From: Chara braunii
Taxonomy: Eukaryota; Streptophyta; Charophyceae; Charales; Characeae
Assembly (NCBI GenBank): GCA_003427395.1
Contig: BFEA01000276.1
Span: forward strand, 1,445,687-1,509,686
DNA length: 64,000 bases
Direction: 5' to 3'
Shown here: piece after piece, positions 1 to 10,535 of the stretch
Numbering within the stretch: position 1 is the first letter of the stretch
Layout of the letters: each line of letters opens with the position of its first letter
The notes under the pieces: generated by a model
Seen by the model: only the letters and a program-made list of their open reading frames with translations
What the model was told of the DNA's origin: nothing
Database searches by the model: none
Program-made: the position numbers and the translations under genes

Positions 1-54
<54 letters not shown>
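1..54. repeat. (TC)n/(AC)n microsatellite
   Basis: A short (TC)n run passes into an uninterrupted (AC)n run at the window edge, so it may continue upstream. The reading frames that overlap it are low-complexity artefacts. Confidence 0.95.
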
Positions 55-56
<2 letters not shown>

Positions 57-109
57 CCTCGTACTAACACACTCATCGTGGCGCGCGTCGGGGGGCGTCG
101 GGCTGCGTC

Positions 110-190
110 GGCGGGCAGCGCGATGGCGTTCGGGGCGCGTCCACTCCGTTGGCGGCCAGCGCGATGGCGTTCGGGGGGCGTAGACTCCGT
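110..190. repeat. 41-bp tandem duplication, GC-rich
   Basis: Two adjacent copies of a 41-bp GC-rich unit are visible, each containing GCGCGATGGCGTTCGGGG, the second starting at 151. They differ at a few positions. Function unknown; it makes the overlapping open frames repetitive and unlikely to be genes. Confidence 0.75.
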
Positions 191-316
191 TGGCGGGCGT
201 GCGGTTCGACGGCAACGACGAAGGCTGCACTCGGACGAAAGTGAGGTGTTGGGCGGGGTACGAAGGCAACCACCTAGGCCTCGCCAGGAAGGCGGGAAAC
301 CAGAAGCAGAGTGGGA

Positions 317-452
317 AAAAAAAAGGGCCGGCAGGCCCAATTGAAAGATTTGAAATCGCGGCCCATCTGGGCCGTCGATCTTGGAGATTGACGGCGCAGA
401 TGGGCCCCGATTTGAAATCTTTCAAATCGGGCCTACCGGCCCTTTTTTTTTT
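317..452. repeat. Fold-back (inverted) repeat, MITE-like
   Basis: Two arms of about 65 bases pair almost end to end with a loop of about 2 bases. The left arm runs 317-382 (A-run, GGGCCGGCAGGCCC, AAAGATTTGAAATCGCGGCC) and the right arm 385-452 mirrors it and ends in a T-run. A near loop-less palindrome of this size is typical of fold-back or MITE-type elements, or of RNA hairpin loci. No clear target duplication was found. The second fold-back near 1.5 kb also contains a TTTGAAAT motif but is otherwise different. Confidence 0.7.
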
Positions 453-455
453 TTC

Positions 456-747
456 TTTTCCATACACGGCCTCCTTTGGGGGGGAGAAGGCCCCCCGCGA
501 CGGAAAAAAAAAAGAAAAAAACCGCCCTCGAGGATGCGCTGGGGTCGCCCGGTGGCCAACCGGGCGGAACGACTGGCCAGGCGGCCCGGCCCCCTGCCCG
601 GGCGACGAGCCGGGCGCCGGGCGGCCCGGAGTTCAGCCTAGGAAAAAAGATACCAAGCTCTGAAGGTGATTGCCCTCAGATACATCCTCTGCTGCACCAA
701 AGTGCAGCCAGATACAAAGTGCTAAATCACAGTGAAGCCCTGGAAAT
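456..747. other. No gene seen; GC-rich then mixed sequence
   Basis: This stretch holds A-rich runs near 503-520 and a GC-rich block at about 525-630. Open frames here are GC-driven and have no recognisable domain. Confidence 0.5.
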
Positions 748-881
748 GAAACAGTTGGCAAAAAAAAAAAAAAAAAAAAAAAACAGTTGGCAAGCATTGA
801 ATGCTCCCCGTCTCTCACGGGGAGCAGAAGCACATTCAGCCGAGATACTGCCTCCAAAAAAAAAAAAAAAAAAAAAAAAAG
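748..881 (+). repeat. Poly(A)-hairpin-poly(A) unit with flanking duplication
   Basis: An A-run (760-783) is bracketed by two copies of ACAGTTGGCA (751-760 and 783-792). It is followed by a perfect 9-bp stem, GCTCCCCGT (803-811) with ACGGGGAGC (817-825), and then a second A-run ending at 881. The layout suggests the 3' tail of a retroposed element, with a terminal hairpin next to poly(A). A diverged unit of the same layout lies on the minus strand at about 61.4-61.5 kb. Confidence 0.55.
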
Positions 882-900
882 GGGAAAAGAGCATGGTAAC

Positions 901-1038
901 CCCGGACCCGGACACCGGACACTTTCGGACTGTCTTCCGGACCAGTCTCTGGACCGGTCCGGACTGTCCGGTTATCCGGACATCACTGGACACTGGACAG
1001 GCCAGACCGGTCCCCGGGGTGCAAAAATGTCCGGACCC
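901..1038. repeat. TCCGGA/GGACCGG-rich block between two poly(A) runs
   Basis: About 140 bases are built from repeated CCGGAC, TCCGGA and CTGGAC words, many self-complementary, and are bounded by A-runs on both sides. It is unlike its neighbours. Its nature is unknown; it may be a simple-repeat-derived segment inside a retroposed tail. Confidence 0.6.
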
Positions 1039-1181
1039 AAAAAAAAAAAAAAAAAAAAAAAGACGGGGGATGGGGAGGGGGGAGTTGGGTGGGGGTGTTG
1101 GCAGGCACTTACCTGCTTTGCACTCTGTAGTTCAGGCAGCAGAGCACGTGTCTTGCAGCAAATCAACCAGCACATTTAACT

Positions 1182-1215
1182 AGCAGACATGCAGAGTNAG
1201 CAGACATGCAGAGTT
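1182..1215. repeat. Short direct duplication around an N
   Basis: AGCAGACATGCAGAGT occurs twice, separated by the single ambiguous base at 1198. The N may mark an unresolved assembly join. Confidence 0.8.
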
Positions 1216-1404
1216 GCAAACAGTGCAAAGCAGGCACAAGACTAAAGAAACAGAGAATTAAACAAAAAAAAAAGGATGATTGACTTTGAACTTTGAACTT
1301 TGGATCTAGTAATTTAAGTTCATAACTTCATATATAACTTAAAAGTTTGAACTTCGCAGTTCAATTCAGAACCTCAGAGTCTTCAGACTGGCAGCACTGT
1401 CAGT

Positions 1405-1465
<61 letters not shown>
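1405..1465. repeat. (TC)n microsatellite
   Basis: About 30 uninterrupted TC units. Confidence 0.97.
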
Positions 1466-1466
<1 letters not shown>

Positions 1467-1504
1467 CTACCTAACGGGCAGCAGCGGCGGGCGCCACGTC
1501 GAAA

Positions 1505-1698
1505 CGGCCGCTTTGAAATTGCTCAGGCCTGTGCGAAACCCGCCACCTCAAAAACCTGCAGTGTCTTGTGTCTGGACCTGTAGGCCATGTCCGGTGGGGT
1601 GGAAGGACACAAGACACTGCAGGTTTTTGAGGTGGCGAGACACTGCAGGTTTTTGAGGTGGCGGGTTTCGCACAGGCCCGAGCAATTTCAAAGCGGCG
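1505..1698. repeat. Fold-back repeat with internally duplicated arm
   Basis: The left arm (1505-1572, with GCTTTGAAATTGCTC and AAACCCGCCACCTC) is the reverse complement of the right arm (1607-1697). The right arm carries an extra copy of a 26-base segment (GACACTGCAGGTTTTTGAGG occurs twice, about 26 bases apart). The loop is about 35 bases. It resembles a fold-back element whose right arm later gained a tandem duplication. Confidence 0.75.
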
Positions 1699-1733
1699 AG
1701 GACCCGACAAATAAAGCTTAGGGGCGACAAAAG

Positions 1734-1967
1734 GTTTTTAACATCTATGCCCCTGCCCACCACCCGTGGCGTATGGACTTGTTGCATTCTTTGCTTTGGT
1801 TGTTGCCGGATGTCGAGGAATTTTTCTCGGGAGGGGACTTGAACGCTGATCTCCTTCTAGGAACAGATTCTGTCCGAGTGGCTTTGCTTTCACGGGAGGC
1901 TGATTTGCTGACCCAGTTTGCACAAACTTACGGTTTTTTTGGTGCTTTTCGCCACTTACATCCCTAA
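1734..1967 (+). pseudogene. LINE-A endonuclease fragment
   Basis: This open stretch of about 77 codons contains FNIYAPA near its start and SGGDLNADL about 38 residues further. These match the YAPN and GDFN motifs of the exonuclease-endonuclease-phosphatase fold that nicks target DNA for LINE insertion. The N-terminal catalytic Glu region and the C-terminal SDH region are absent, so it cannot be an active nuclease. The frame ends at a TAA just after HLHP. The minus-strand copy at 19.95-20.2 kb is nearly the same. Confidence 0.75.
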
Positions 1968-2169
1968 ACTGCCTTTTAGTTAAAATTGGAATACTTTGCT
2001 GGCATGATGAAATTAAGATTGGGAGGGTGTTGTGATTTGATCCTCCTTCGATGAGTAAACTGACCACAACATGTGACAATGGAAGGGTGTTGTGGTTTAA
2101 TCATCCTCCAATGATCATATGCTAATCTGGTCACCTAAGCGACCAGATACATCCAAAAGGCTCAATTGA

Positions 2170-3079
2170 GAGCACGTATGTTTGATATGTGCTTAACCAA
2201 GATGCAATTTGGTCCCCTCGTTTGCAAATGGATATCCATACTTCATCAGACGGCATCGACCAACATCATGCTTAATGATCATCTGGGCCCCCCCCATTTG
2301 GGCTGCAACGGTCTGTCAGACTTGGAGACCCCATCGCCCCGATGTTGTTCGTCCTTGTGATGGAGGCGCTCGTGGCAATGATCAGGGCCAAACATCAAAT
2401 CCAAAAAATAAGGGTACCAGAAATCCCAACGCACCTCATCCCCACCACCTCACTTTTCGCAGAGGATCTCACGGTCCTCTTCAGGGCCGATGCAGATAGC
2501 TTTCGAGCCTTGGCCTATACCATACACTTGTTTGAGGTGGCAGTGAACATGAACGTGAACTGGGGAACAAAGACAGAAGGGTGGTGGCTCCACCTGCTTG
2601 AGGAAGACCCTCCAACGGAGCCGCTGGTGGCTTGGAGGGAGAAAGAGGCAGCAATCAGAGTACTAGGGGTGAACCTAACAGCCCTGGGCCCTCCCCCCGA
2701 CCATGGGGACATGATACTGAACTTAGTCATCCAAAGAATGCCGTGCTAGGACGGCAAGACATCCTCGGTGGTGGGAAGGGCCCTAGCACTCAACAGTGCA
2801 ATATTCGCCTCTATATGGTACATAGCTGCTTTCTGGCCGCTCACTCAAAAGCAGTTGCAAAGGCTGAAACTTGCTGCAGTGGCCTATTTATGGAAGAACG
2901 ATCATAAGAATATCTCTTGCATCAAAAGGTTGGCCTGGGACATCTTAATTCAGCCTAGATCCATGGGAGGGTTAGGCATCATAGACCCGGGTCTGCAAAT
3001 CAAAGCGCTTACCTTCAAAATTCTGATTAGGTTGCTTTTGGGAAACGACATCCCATGGGCCCCATACGCACACATATAG
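2170..3079 (+). pseudogene. LINE-A reverse transcriptase fragment
   Basis: Reverse transcriptase remnants from the palm onwards, split over several frames. Visible pieces are an APMLFVLVMEALVAMI-like segment after the RQG region, the catalytic box as LFAEDLTVLF (FADD changed to FAED, a lost metal-binding Asp), NVNWGTKTEGWW, and the thumb segment LAWDILIQPRSMGGLGI. An in-frame TAG follows RMPC near 2748. The N-terminal fingers are missing. The box mutation and the stops make it inactive. Confidence 0.8.
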
Positions 3080-3419
3080 ATTGCATGCCTGCCCCCCCCC
3101 TCGTGCCCGCAACACCCGATGCACTCTCTCAGGTGGGTGATGAACCTGACATGGACCATTCCGGCTAGCCCCAAGAGAGATACAGACACTACCCCGGCTG
3201 GCAGGGCAAAATGGGACATCCAGACTGACCCCCCTGTAGCCTGATCCATTAAGACTTTGGAGGGAATATGGTCCAATGCAATGACCAGCTTCCTTGTGGT
3301 GGCAGGAAATCTGGCGCCAACCCCTCTATGGCCACCCACAAATTCTTGACCCTGAGGGCCACCCCTTCTCCCCCCGCCGCACCTCAAAATGGAGGAAGTG
3401 GTAAAAGCGGGGTATTTAC

Positions 3420-4470
3420 ACAATGGGAGACATATGGGATGACATTCGAGGCACATGGCTTTCAGAGGAAGCAATGGTTGTCAAACTAGGCCCCATCTCC
3501 AATCTACTCCAGGACATGCACGAAATGCAGGAGGCTATCCCTCTAGCCTGGGTCAGAATCCTAAAAGAGGGTATGTCCTTCCAAAAGGGAGACTGGGTCG
3601 TTCATATGGACTCCCTGATCCTCCCTAATATGACTATTTACAGGATTCACAAGATAACACAGGCCTCGTTGGATCTTGAAGCCTTCTGCCCGGACCTACC
3701 AAGGGCAAGGTGGTCCGCTGTGCGTCGGCAGCCAGAACTTGACAGACAATCTGTACACATGGCCGCCTTCCTCAGAATTTGTCTAGTGGAGGACAAAGAT
3801 GAAATCTGCTACTCGTACGAACCTGCCACCCCGTTGTCCCACCTCCCTTTCAACCCGGAGGAGTGGGAATGGACATTGGGGACGAAGACAACACTCACCC
3901 CATGGCAGTACTCAGTGGAAAATGGGTATAGAACGGCACACACCTCAGTCCTGGTCATGGAGGTCATCCTGCGCAGATGGGAGAGAGACTCCCCGTTAAA
4001 AAAAAGAAAAAAATTCCCACCTGAAACCGACTAACCACAGAGCTCTCCAATGGCAGATTATTCATAGATGTTTGCCCACTCCTGATTGGCTGACAGACAG
4101 GAAAGACTTGGAACAAAAAGGGCTTATGTCCCCGCTTTGCTCCTACTGCACCGACGCCCCCCCCCAGAAACGAGCCACATTGGAACATTGTCTTCTTGAC
4201 TGTTCAATGGTGATCCGACTCTTGTGATGGTGGGATGCAGCTTGGCATTATTTTACAGGCCACCACTTGCCCTGGAGGCTGCAGGATCTCCTTTTTGGGG
4301 TTACCCGAGATGGAGAACACTGATCACCATTTTTTGTTTCAGTGCACCCGCCTCGCCTCTTTATGGCAGCATGGAAGATTAGGTGTTCGTATGAAAGAGG
4401 CCAACACCTATTCGTCTCTGCCACAATGGGATCAACTGGACAGAAGATAAATGGTTGTATACCTCATCAT
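3420..4470 (+). pseudogene. LINE-A ORF2 C-terminal region with zinc motif
   Basis: The C-terminal part of ORF2 begins near TMGDIWDDIRGTW. An open stretch of about 200 codons runs to 4034. A frameshift follows in an A-rich run (about 3998-4012), after which LQWQIIHRCLPTPDWLTD continues in another frame. The zinc-binding pattern is present: CSYC followed about 20 residues later by HCLLDC, the CX2C...HX4C signature of plant LINE C-termini (zf-RVT-like). Downstream frames are broken to about 4470. Confidence 0.75.
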
Positions 4471-4569
4471 GACAGGGACAAAGACAAACACGCTCAGCCA
4501 CTTCAAGTGCCACTTCAAGTGTCCGGCAACTGGGGAGAGAGGGTTAAGGACTTACAGGAGCAAGTGTTT

Positions 4570-4630
4570 CAGGGTTCAGGGCTTAGGGTTAGGGGCTCAG
4601 GGTTTAGGGGATCAAAGGGTTTTTTAGGGT
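4570..4630 (+). repeat. Telomere-like TTTAGGG-variant tract at LINE-A 3' end
   Basis: Degenerate repeats TTCAGGG, CTTAGGG, TTAGGGG, CTCAGGG, TTTAGGG and TTTTAGGG follow the LINE-A 3' end directly. The canonical plant telomere unit is TTTAGGG. The inverted LINE-A copy ends with the same tract at 17438-17466, so it belongs to the element's 3' end and does not mark a chromosome end. Confidence 0.7.
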
Positions 4631-4635
4631 ATCAC

Positions 4636-5190
4636 GGACAAGGCAATGCACAGTGATACTGTGGTGGGATTATTCAAACACCACATTCAACCCTCAACCA
4701 CAAAACACAAAAAACACACAGGTAGGAGGGGGTAACTTGAGGACTTGGTAGGGATCTCAGGAAACACACTCACAACTTACACCCCTACACTGATATGCAC
4801 ATACGCACATACATATACTGCTCATATCCTCTGCAACTCACAATCCACAACGGACAAATCTCCACTATACAAATGCAAGTACATTTCTTTCACACAAAAC
4901 GCACGCAACATGTCTCTCCAAGGCTCGGACATGCATAACAGATATCATAGGCACGACCTCTAACATGGAAGCACAGTCTATATTCTCACACCTTTATACA
5001 TTTGCACTAACAGATATACACAGATATAAACACATAAAGACATAAAGACCTCACAGCTACTGCAACTCATAACGCATAACTCACAACTCAGAACCCACAA
5101 ATCTCAAATCTCACATCACAACTTACAGCATCCATCCATGGGAGAAGGAGGAGGATCGAGACGCTGACTTAGCGCATGCGGAGCGACAGG
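4636..5190. other. No gene seen; A/C-rich sequence
   Basis: A- and C-rich sequence with many CACA/ACAT words. The only open frame (4745-4963) is short and low-complexity. Confidence 0.5.
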
Positions 5191-5199
5191 TTCGCGACC

Positions 5200-5720
5200 A
5201 GGTTTGCGCGACGTACTGCTGAAGTGCGAGAAAGCTCGGATCGGCGTGAAGCATCGTCGTCCTGCTGGTTGACGTCGGGAGACTGGTCAGCGGCAAGGCG
5301 AGTCGGGGCGCCACGGGGAGGGTGAGGCGAGGAGAGAGAGAGACAGGGGCTGACCGCGGGGGCGGGATGAGTATTGCACGGGGGGAGACGTGAGGAGGGA
5401 GGGAGTTGGTGCGTGGTCGGCGAGACGAGGAGGAGGAAGCCCAGCAGGGGTGGAAAGAAGGGGAGGCGGTGGGAGAGGAAGACCACGGCCAGCGAGAGAA
5501 ACAGAGGACAGGGGGGAGGAAGGAGAGAGGAGAAGGGAGGTCATACACCTAGACTCTAGACAGCGACAGAAGGAAGGACACGTGAAATAGGGGTTCAACG
5601 GAAGGAGGAACGACACGTGGACTTCGCGGTCAATAGAAGGTGCACCAAATCTACTGTGAAGCCTGAGGAGAGAGTGTCTCCACCAATAGCAGGTGTCTAT
5701 CACAGACTATCGGAAGACGG
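5200..5720 (+). repeat. GC/GA-rich repeat, 5' UTR-like copy 1
   Basis: From GACGTACTGCTGAAGTGCGAGA near 5208 this segment aligns by eye with 6812 onward. Shared landmarks are GAAGCATCGT, GACTGGTCAGC or GACGAGTCGAT, CACGGGGAG, GGCGAGGAGAGAGAGA, then GGAAGCCC, GGGGTG, and finally a segment ending in GAGAGTGTCTC. The second copy lies just ahead of LINE-B ORF1, so this is probably a stray LINE-B 5' UTR or a tandem promoter unit. Its long open frames on both strands are GC-driven. Confidence 0.6.
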
Positions 5721-5935
5721 TGTCCACCGAATTGGGACCAGCGTGCAGCAGAGAAGCGTACAACATCGGCCTTCTCTTGGGGAACTAGCCCCGCTGGAGA
5801 AGCCCGGTGAGGCGTGTGGCCAATCTCGTAGCCACGCTCAGAACATCATAGGGAGCGCAACTGAAAGTAAGGAATTCATAGCATCCCAACACCAACCCTC
5901 AGAGAATCAACAAGAAGTGAATGAAAGATTTTTGG

Positions 5936-6811
5936 ACACGACATTTTCCTTTTTTTGTTTTTTTTGCTTTCGCGGTCGTGCTTCTCTTTCTTTTCTTTCT
6001 TTTTCTTCTCTCTTTTTCCTTTTGGGGACGCGACAGTCTCCTTCCTGTTTTCTCTTCTTTGTTTCCTTGCTTTTGCAGTCGTTTTTCCTTTTCTTCTCTT
6101 TCTTCTCTGTTTCCTTCTTCTTCCTTTCGCAGCGAACGAAGTGAAAGACAGACTGAGGATATGATAATTGTTGGACAAGTCACCTCCCCCACCCCGACCT
6201 AATCATCCCTCTCCCCCCTAGATCCTCCATTCATCAACCCCATCCTGACATCCCCGCCTCTGTCCCGGCCCAGATTTCTCTCGGTCCCGGGAAATCTCGC
6301 TCACACTCCGACCGTTCCCCTCCTGTATGCTCCCCCGCCCTGTCTATTGCATCCCGTCTGCTCACCCGATCCCAACTCGCCCTCCCTCCACCCACCCCCT
6401 GCCCATCTTTGACTCTTGCCGCCCACCCCACCCCATCAACCTCATCTCCACCTGTATCCTCCACCCCTCCCTCCCGCCGCCCATCACGCCCCATCAACCT
6501 CGTCCCCACCCCCCCTCAACCTCGACCCCTCTCCGTCCACCTACCCCAATCCCGGACCCCCCCACCGTCCATTCATCCCACCCCAACTCCGCCCCCTGAC
6601 TTCGATCTCCGCCCCGCCTACCTCATCACCTTCGTCTCTTCTCCGTCCACCCTCACGCAACTCTGCGCCTCTCGGTCGCCTGTCCCTAGCTCCCCCCTCC
6701 TGATCCCGACCCCCCCTTCCGTTCATCCATTTATCCCATCCTTTCCTCGCTCCCCGATGTTGTCACCCCCCTCGGTCCTCTCCCCTCCTCCCGTCCCCAA
6801 GCTCCGCCCGT
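5936..6811. other. Strand-asymmetric pyrimidine tract, T-rich then C-rich
   Basis: 5936-6130 is a T/C tract with two related halves (TTTGCTTTCGCGGTCG and TTGCTTTTGCAGTCG). 6180-6810 is C-rich with repeated CCACCCC, CATCAACC and CCGTCCA words. The purine-poor strand stays the same for almost 900 bases. No gene is credible here; the open frames are proline/serine- or lysine/arginine-rich artefacts. Confidence 0.6.
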
Positions 6812-7611
6812 GACGTACTGCTAAAGTGCGAGAGAGTGCGGAGTGGCGGGAAGCATCGTTGTCCTGGTCGATACCGGGAGACGAGTCGATAGCAAGGCAA
6901 GTTGGCGCGACACGGGGAGTGGGAGGCGAGGAGAGAGAGACGAGGGCTGACGGCAAGGGTGTAGGGAAACGTGGCGGGGTGTGTACCGCACGGGGGAGTA
7001 AGGAGGGGGAGGAGGAAGCCCGACAGGGTACACCAGAAGACGGGTTGGCGACAAGGTGTGTCAGCGCGACACGGGGAGAGTGATGCGAGGAGAGAGAGAC
7101 GAGGGATGATCACAAGGCAGTAGTGAAACGTGGCGGGGTGTGTACCGCACAGAGGCATGAGGAGGGGGAGAGTAAGCGAGTGGCTGGCGAGACGAGGAGG
7201 AGGAAGCCCGGTAGGGGTGAAAAGAAGGGGAGGGCGGCAGGAGAGGAAGATCACGGCCAGCAAGAGAAACAGAGGAGAGGGGGAGGAAGGAGGGAAGAGT
7301 AGATCCTAGGTAGCGAAAGAAGGAGGGACACGCAGAAACTATATTCAGTGAAAGAAAACTGCGTGGATCTGGCGTTCAATAGGCAGCGCTGGGAGGCCAA
7401 GGAGGGAGTGTCTCAGACCATCGAATTGGGAGCAGCAGGCAGTGGAAGAGCGAACAACCACTCTGATACCGTGTCGGGGGGCAGATGCGTGGCAACACGT
7501 GACACACCTGTCGTTACCGTTATCCCACCCTGTGAACACATAACCAGTCAATCAATTCTAACATGGTGAGCGGCAGAGGAAAAGCCGCGTTATTAGCGAG
7601 TTCATAAGAAG
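6812..7611 (+). promoter_or_regulatory. Probable LINE-B 5' UTR with internal tandem repeat
   Basis: This segment lies between the pyrimidine tract and the first ATG of LINE-B ORF1. Inside it, about 130 bases are duplicated with a spacing of about 145 (6888-7013 and 7032-7160). Each copy contains GCGACACGGGGAG, GCGAGGAGAGAGAGACGAGG and GTGGCGGGGTGTGTACCGCAC. Tandem 5' UTR monomers commonly hold internal promoters in LINEs; that role is inferred here from position only. Confidence 0.5.
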
Positions 7612-10431
7612 ATGGAGCCTATGCTAATATACAAGGGGATTGCTAGACATCTGGCCCAAAACTACATTGGGGGAGCACAGGGAGGGGGAGAAAAGAGACA
7701 AGAACAACAGAACCCGTCAGGACAGACACAAGAAATCAGTATGGAAACAGCATCAGAGAGTACACCGAAGAGTGTACCCCAATCACAGGAAAGGGGGAAG
7801 GGTGTAGAGGCTGGGGGGGGGAGATTGGAGACAGGGGGGCAAAGCACATCCACCTCGTCCACCTGAGGCGTGAACAAAACATGGGCGGAAAGGGTGGCGG
7901 GCTCGCTCCCTCAGGAAACCATCTCAATCCAACGCAGGAAGGAAGGAGCGGGAATGGCAGCACAGGAGGAGTGAAAAATTCCTTTGAGGAATTTGACAAC
8001 AACCAGTGCATTCTTCCTGTCCCGTTTGTTGGCCCCTTCCGATAATAGAATTATTAATCAGGGCGGCAAGATCACCATGGTTAGAGCCCTCCCGGGGGAG
8101 GCAGTCAAAACACGAGACGCCTTATTCACTAGACACGCCAATAATTGGACCTTTCACGACGACGCAGCTTTCAAATCCACGAATGATAAAGTAGGTTGGA
8201 TCAGAGATCGCCTAGCCGCATTCAAAGGATCTCCAGAGAATGCACGCAAGCACTTTCTAATCCAACCAGTTTCATCCGCAGTTATCACTGTCATTTGTGT
8301 ATCTGCGTCTTATAAGAAGATAATGGATAGTTGGAAGTCACTCCGCTGTGAAAGATCAGAGGTACGTATTCACCCCTGGGGCCCCCCAAAACCACAGAGA
8401 CCAGAGGAACGGAGGGAGCAAATGATGAGGGAATGCTTTTGGGTCAAACTTCGTCACATCCCGATTGAAATACAAGTAGCCTTCCTCCAAGATTTTGCAG
8501 AAAGATATGATGTGGTTGGCTTTATCGACCCCCTCCCCCCCCATGTGGCATGCAGAGATGATTATCTTATGTTAGCCATCAGCCTAGCAGACGAACAAGT
8601 TTTTTATATTGATGACGTGATCCCCTTTCGGGTAGGAGGTAGAATATACCGCATCCACACCGCCCATAAGCACCGGCCCTAGTGTTTCAAGTGTCAGGCA
8701 TACGGGCATCTGTATACCGAGACAGCCTGTGCGCGTCACCCGTCACGCTCAGCACGGCCCACAGGGCGTTTAAGAAAGGATCCCTTCGACGAATCACGAT
8801 GGCGCATGGTTAACCCTGGGCACGAAGGATGGGTGTTCATCGATGCGCCCGGAAAAAAGGAAGGGGAAGTGATAGGATGGTCATGGGAAGGGCAAGGCGA
8901 GCCTCAGCAGGACACCCAACCACCCACAACATGGCCCCCCCCCAAATCCCTGGAGTTTCATCTGGGGCGGGCCCCCTCAAAAGTGCGATCACACGAAAAG
9001 TGGGTGGTAGTTGGAAAAAGGAAAACGGCGCAGGCGCACAGCCTGATAAAGGATGCTGGTGGTGGAGGATGCAGTAACAAAAATCGTTTCGCCCTCATGG
9101 ATACTGAGTTACATGAATCAAAATTGGACAAACAGGAAGAGGAACCAGAACCAACTTCCCGACAGGGGACAAGCGATAACAAAGAAGAAGAAGAAAAAGA
9201 AGGAGAGTACAAAGAAAAAGAGGTGGAAGGAGACCAGGGAAGATATAGCACAGGGACGGAACACAGAAAAGATGTGGCGTCAATTACAGGAGGGGGGGGC
9301 AGGGGACCAGAGGAGGATGAGGTGGAAGTGGGGCCGGAAGGAGGAGCACTCACCATTGGCGGCTCGACGCCCTCACAGCAAGTAGCCCCAGCAAAGCAGC
9401 CACAGGAAGGACATCACAACCAGGGGTTGAGACTGAAGCAGCAGGCGCGAGCCCAGCCACGGGGGCAGAACCCATCCACCCCACAAAAACCGCCACAAGG
9501 CCAGCAACAAACGAACCATGGAAGTACACAAGCACTAGCCCCTGACTTCGGATGCTTTTGGAGCACAACCAATGGACGTAGATGCCNCCCCCCCCCCCCC
9601 CCTGACGTTGAAATGGAGGAAGGTCAGAGGGACCCGGCTGACCCGGATGCCCCCCCTCAGGAAATGGGCCTAGACCAGAAAATCCAGGTAGTGAAGGACT
9701 GGATAATCAAACACCTGCAGGCAGACTTTCCCCACGAAGGTGAGCAATATTGGGACAGATCTTACGTGGAACTAGTCACACTCCTTAACAATAGTCCCAC
9801 GCTGAGAAATGCGTTAACTACTGGGCCTCCGGCCCATCTGACTTGGGCAGAGGCTTTTCAACGCATACTGGCCGTGCCACGAGGACACTTCCGCCCCCCT
9901 CCCCCACAGGACCCTCCTCCCCCGCACCCAGCCACCCCAGCCCAGGAGGTGTTCACCCAGCCCACCCGACCTGAGACAAAGGAAGACATGGAAGGGCAAG
10001 ACGAAGAGATGACCTCTCGAAGGCTTAAGATCAGACAACTTATAGAACGAGGGCTCTTCGAATTGCCACTTTCAAAGCAAAATGGAGTACTTGTAGTCCC
10101 TCTGAGAAAATCGGAAGGGGTGTGGGAAATAGGCCTCTCCCATGTAGGAGAACATGGAGGCGTAACACTACAAGGCTGGGAATTCGCGTCGAAGGAGGGA
10201 GACGGTAGAGAGAGGGACAAAATTTTCACTGACCAAATGCGGGCCTTTATTCCGAGCCACTATGCCCCAGGAGCAAAAGCAGGGGTGAGGTTTGGGGCCT
10301 GCGACCATCAAATGGCCCGCAACGACCTTTACATGTTCTTTGAATCCAACAAGACTGCCAACCTGCGTTGGTTGAACCACAACGCGATGCTGGACCTCCA
10401 GTGTGCAAAAGTTAAAAACAGCAAGTACTGA
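7612..10431 (+). pseudogene. LINE-B ORF1 (nucleic-acid-binding protein)
   Basis: One frame is open over most of 7612-10431, interrupted by TGA at 7864 and about 7975 and by TAG at 8680; around 7975-8045 it is also locally shifted. After an N-terminal region with AERVAGSLPQE comes a globular segment (about 8050-8680). Directly after the TAG is a zinc knuckle, CFKCQAYGH then C, spaced CX2CX4HX6C. Next is a long Gln/Pro/Glu-rich linker with one N at 9587, then a second globular part (about 9660-10430). ORF1 proteins coat LINE RNA; the second globular domain is unrecognised. The first ATG at 7612 is the likely start. Confidence 0.75.
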
Positions 10432-10535
10432 CCAGAGGACGACGTCTGCAGGTGCCTGTGCAGGATAGTACGGAAGAAGACTCTATATTCAGACAGATGG
10501 GACCAGCCATGGCATGCACTATAAATAAGTATTAA

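Larger units (their letters stand above)
1733..4570 (+). mobile_element. LINE family A, copy 1 (decayed, internally deleted)
   Basis: Remnants of a plant-type non-LTR retrotransposon ORF2 lie in order on the plus strand: endonuclease fragment, RT palm and thumb, then the C-terminal zinc region, with many stops and frameshifts. The 5' part is truncated at about 1733. Between endonuclease and RT, about 200 bases of unrelated sequence (about 1968-2165) replace the missing coding region. The same fused structure, filler included, occurs inverted at 17.47-20.2 kb, so both derive from one already deleted ancestor. The 3' end passes into telomere-like repeats. Confidence 0.85.

Noticed and set aside
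11-663. Several overlapping open frames on both strands at the left end
   Set aside because: They follow GC-rich tandem repeats, homopolymers and the microsatellite; no domain and no consistent codon pattern.
4570-4630. Chromosome end (telomere)
   Set aside because: The tract is short, degenerate, internal, and repeated in inverted orientation at the end of a second LINE-A copy.
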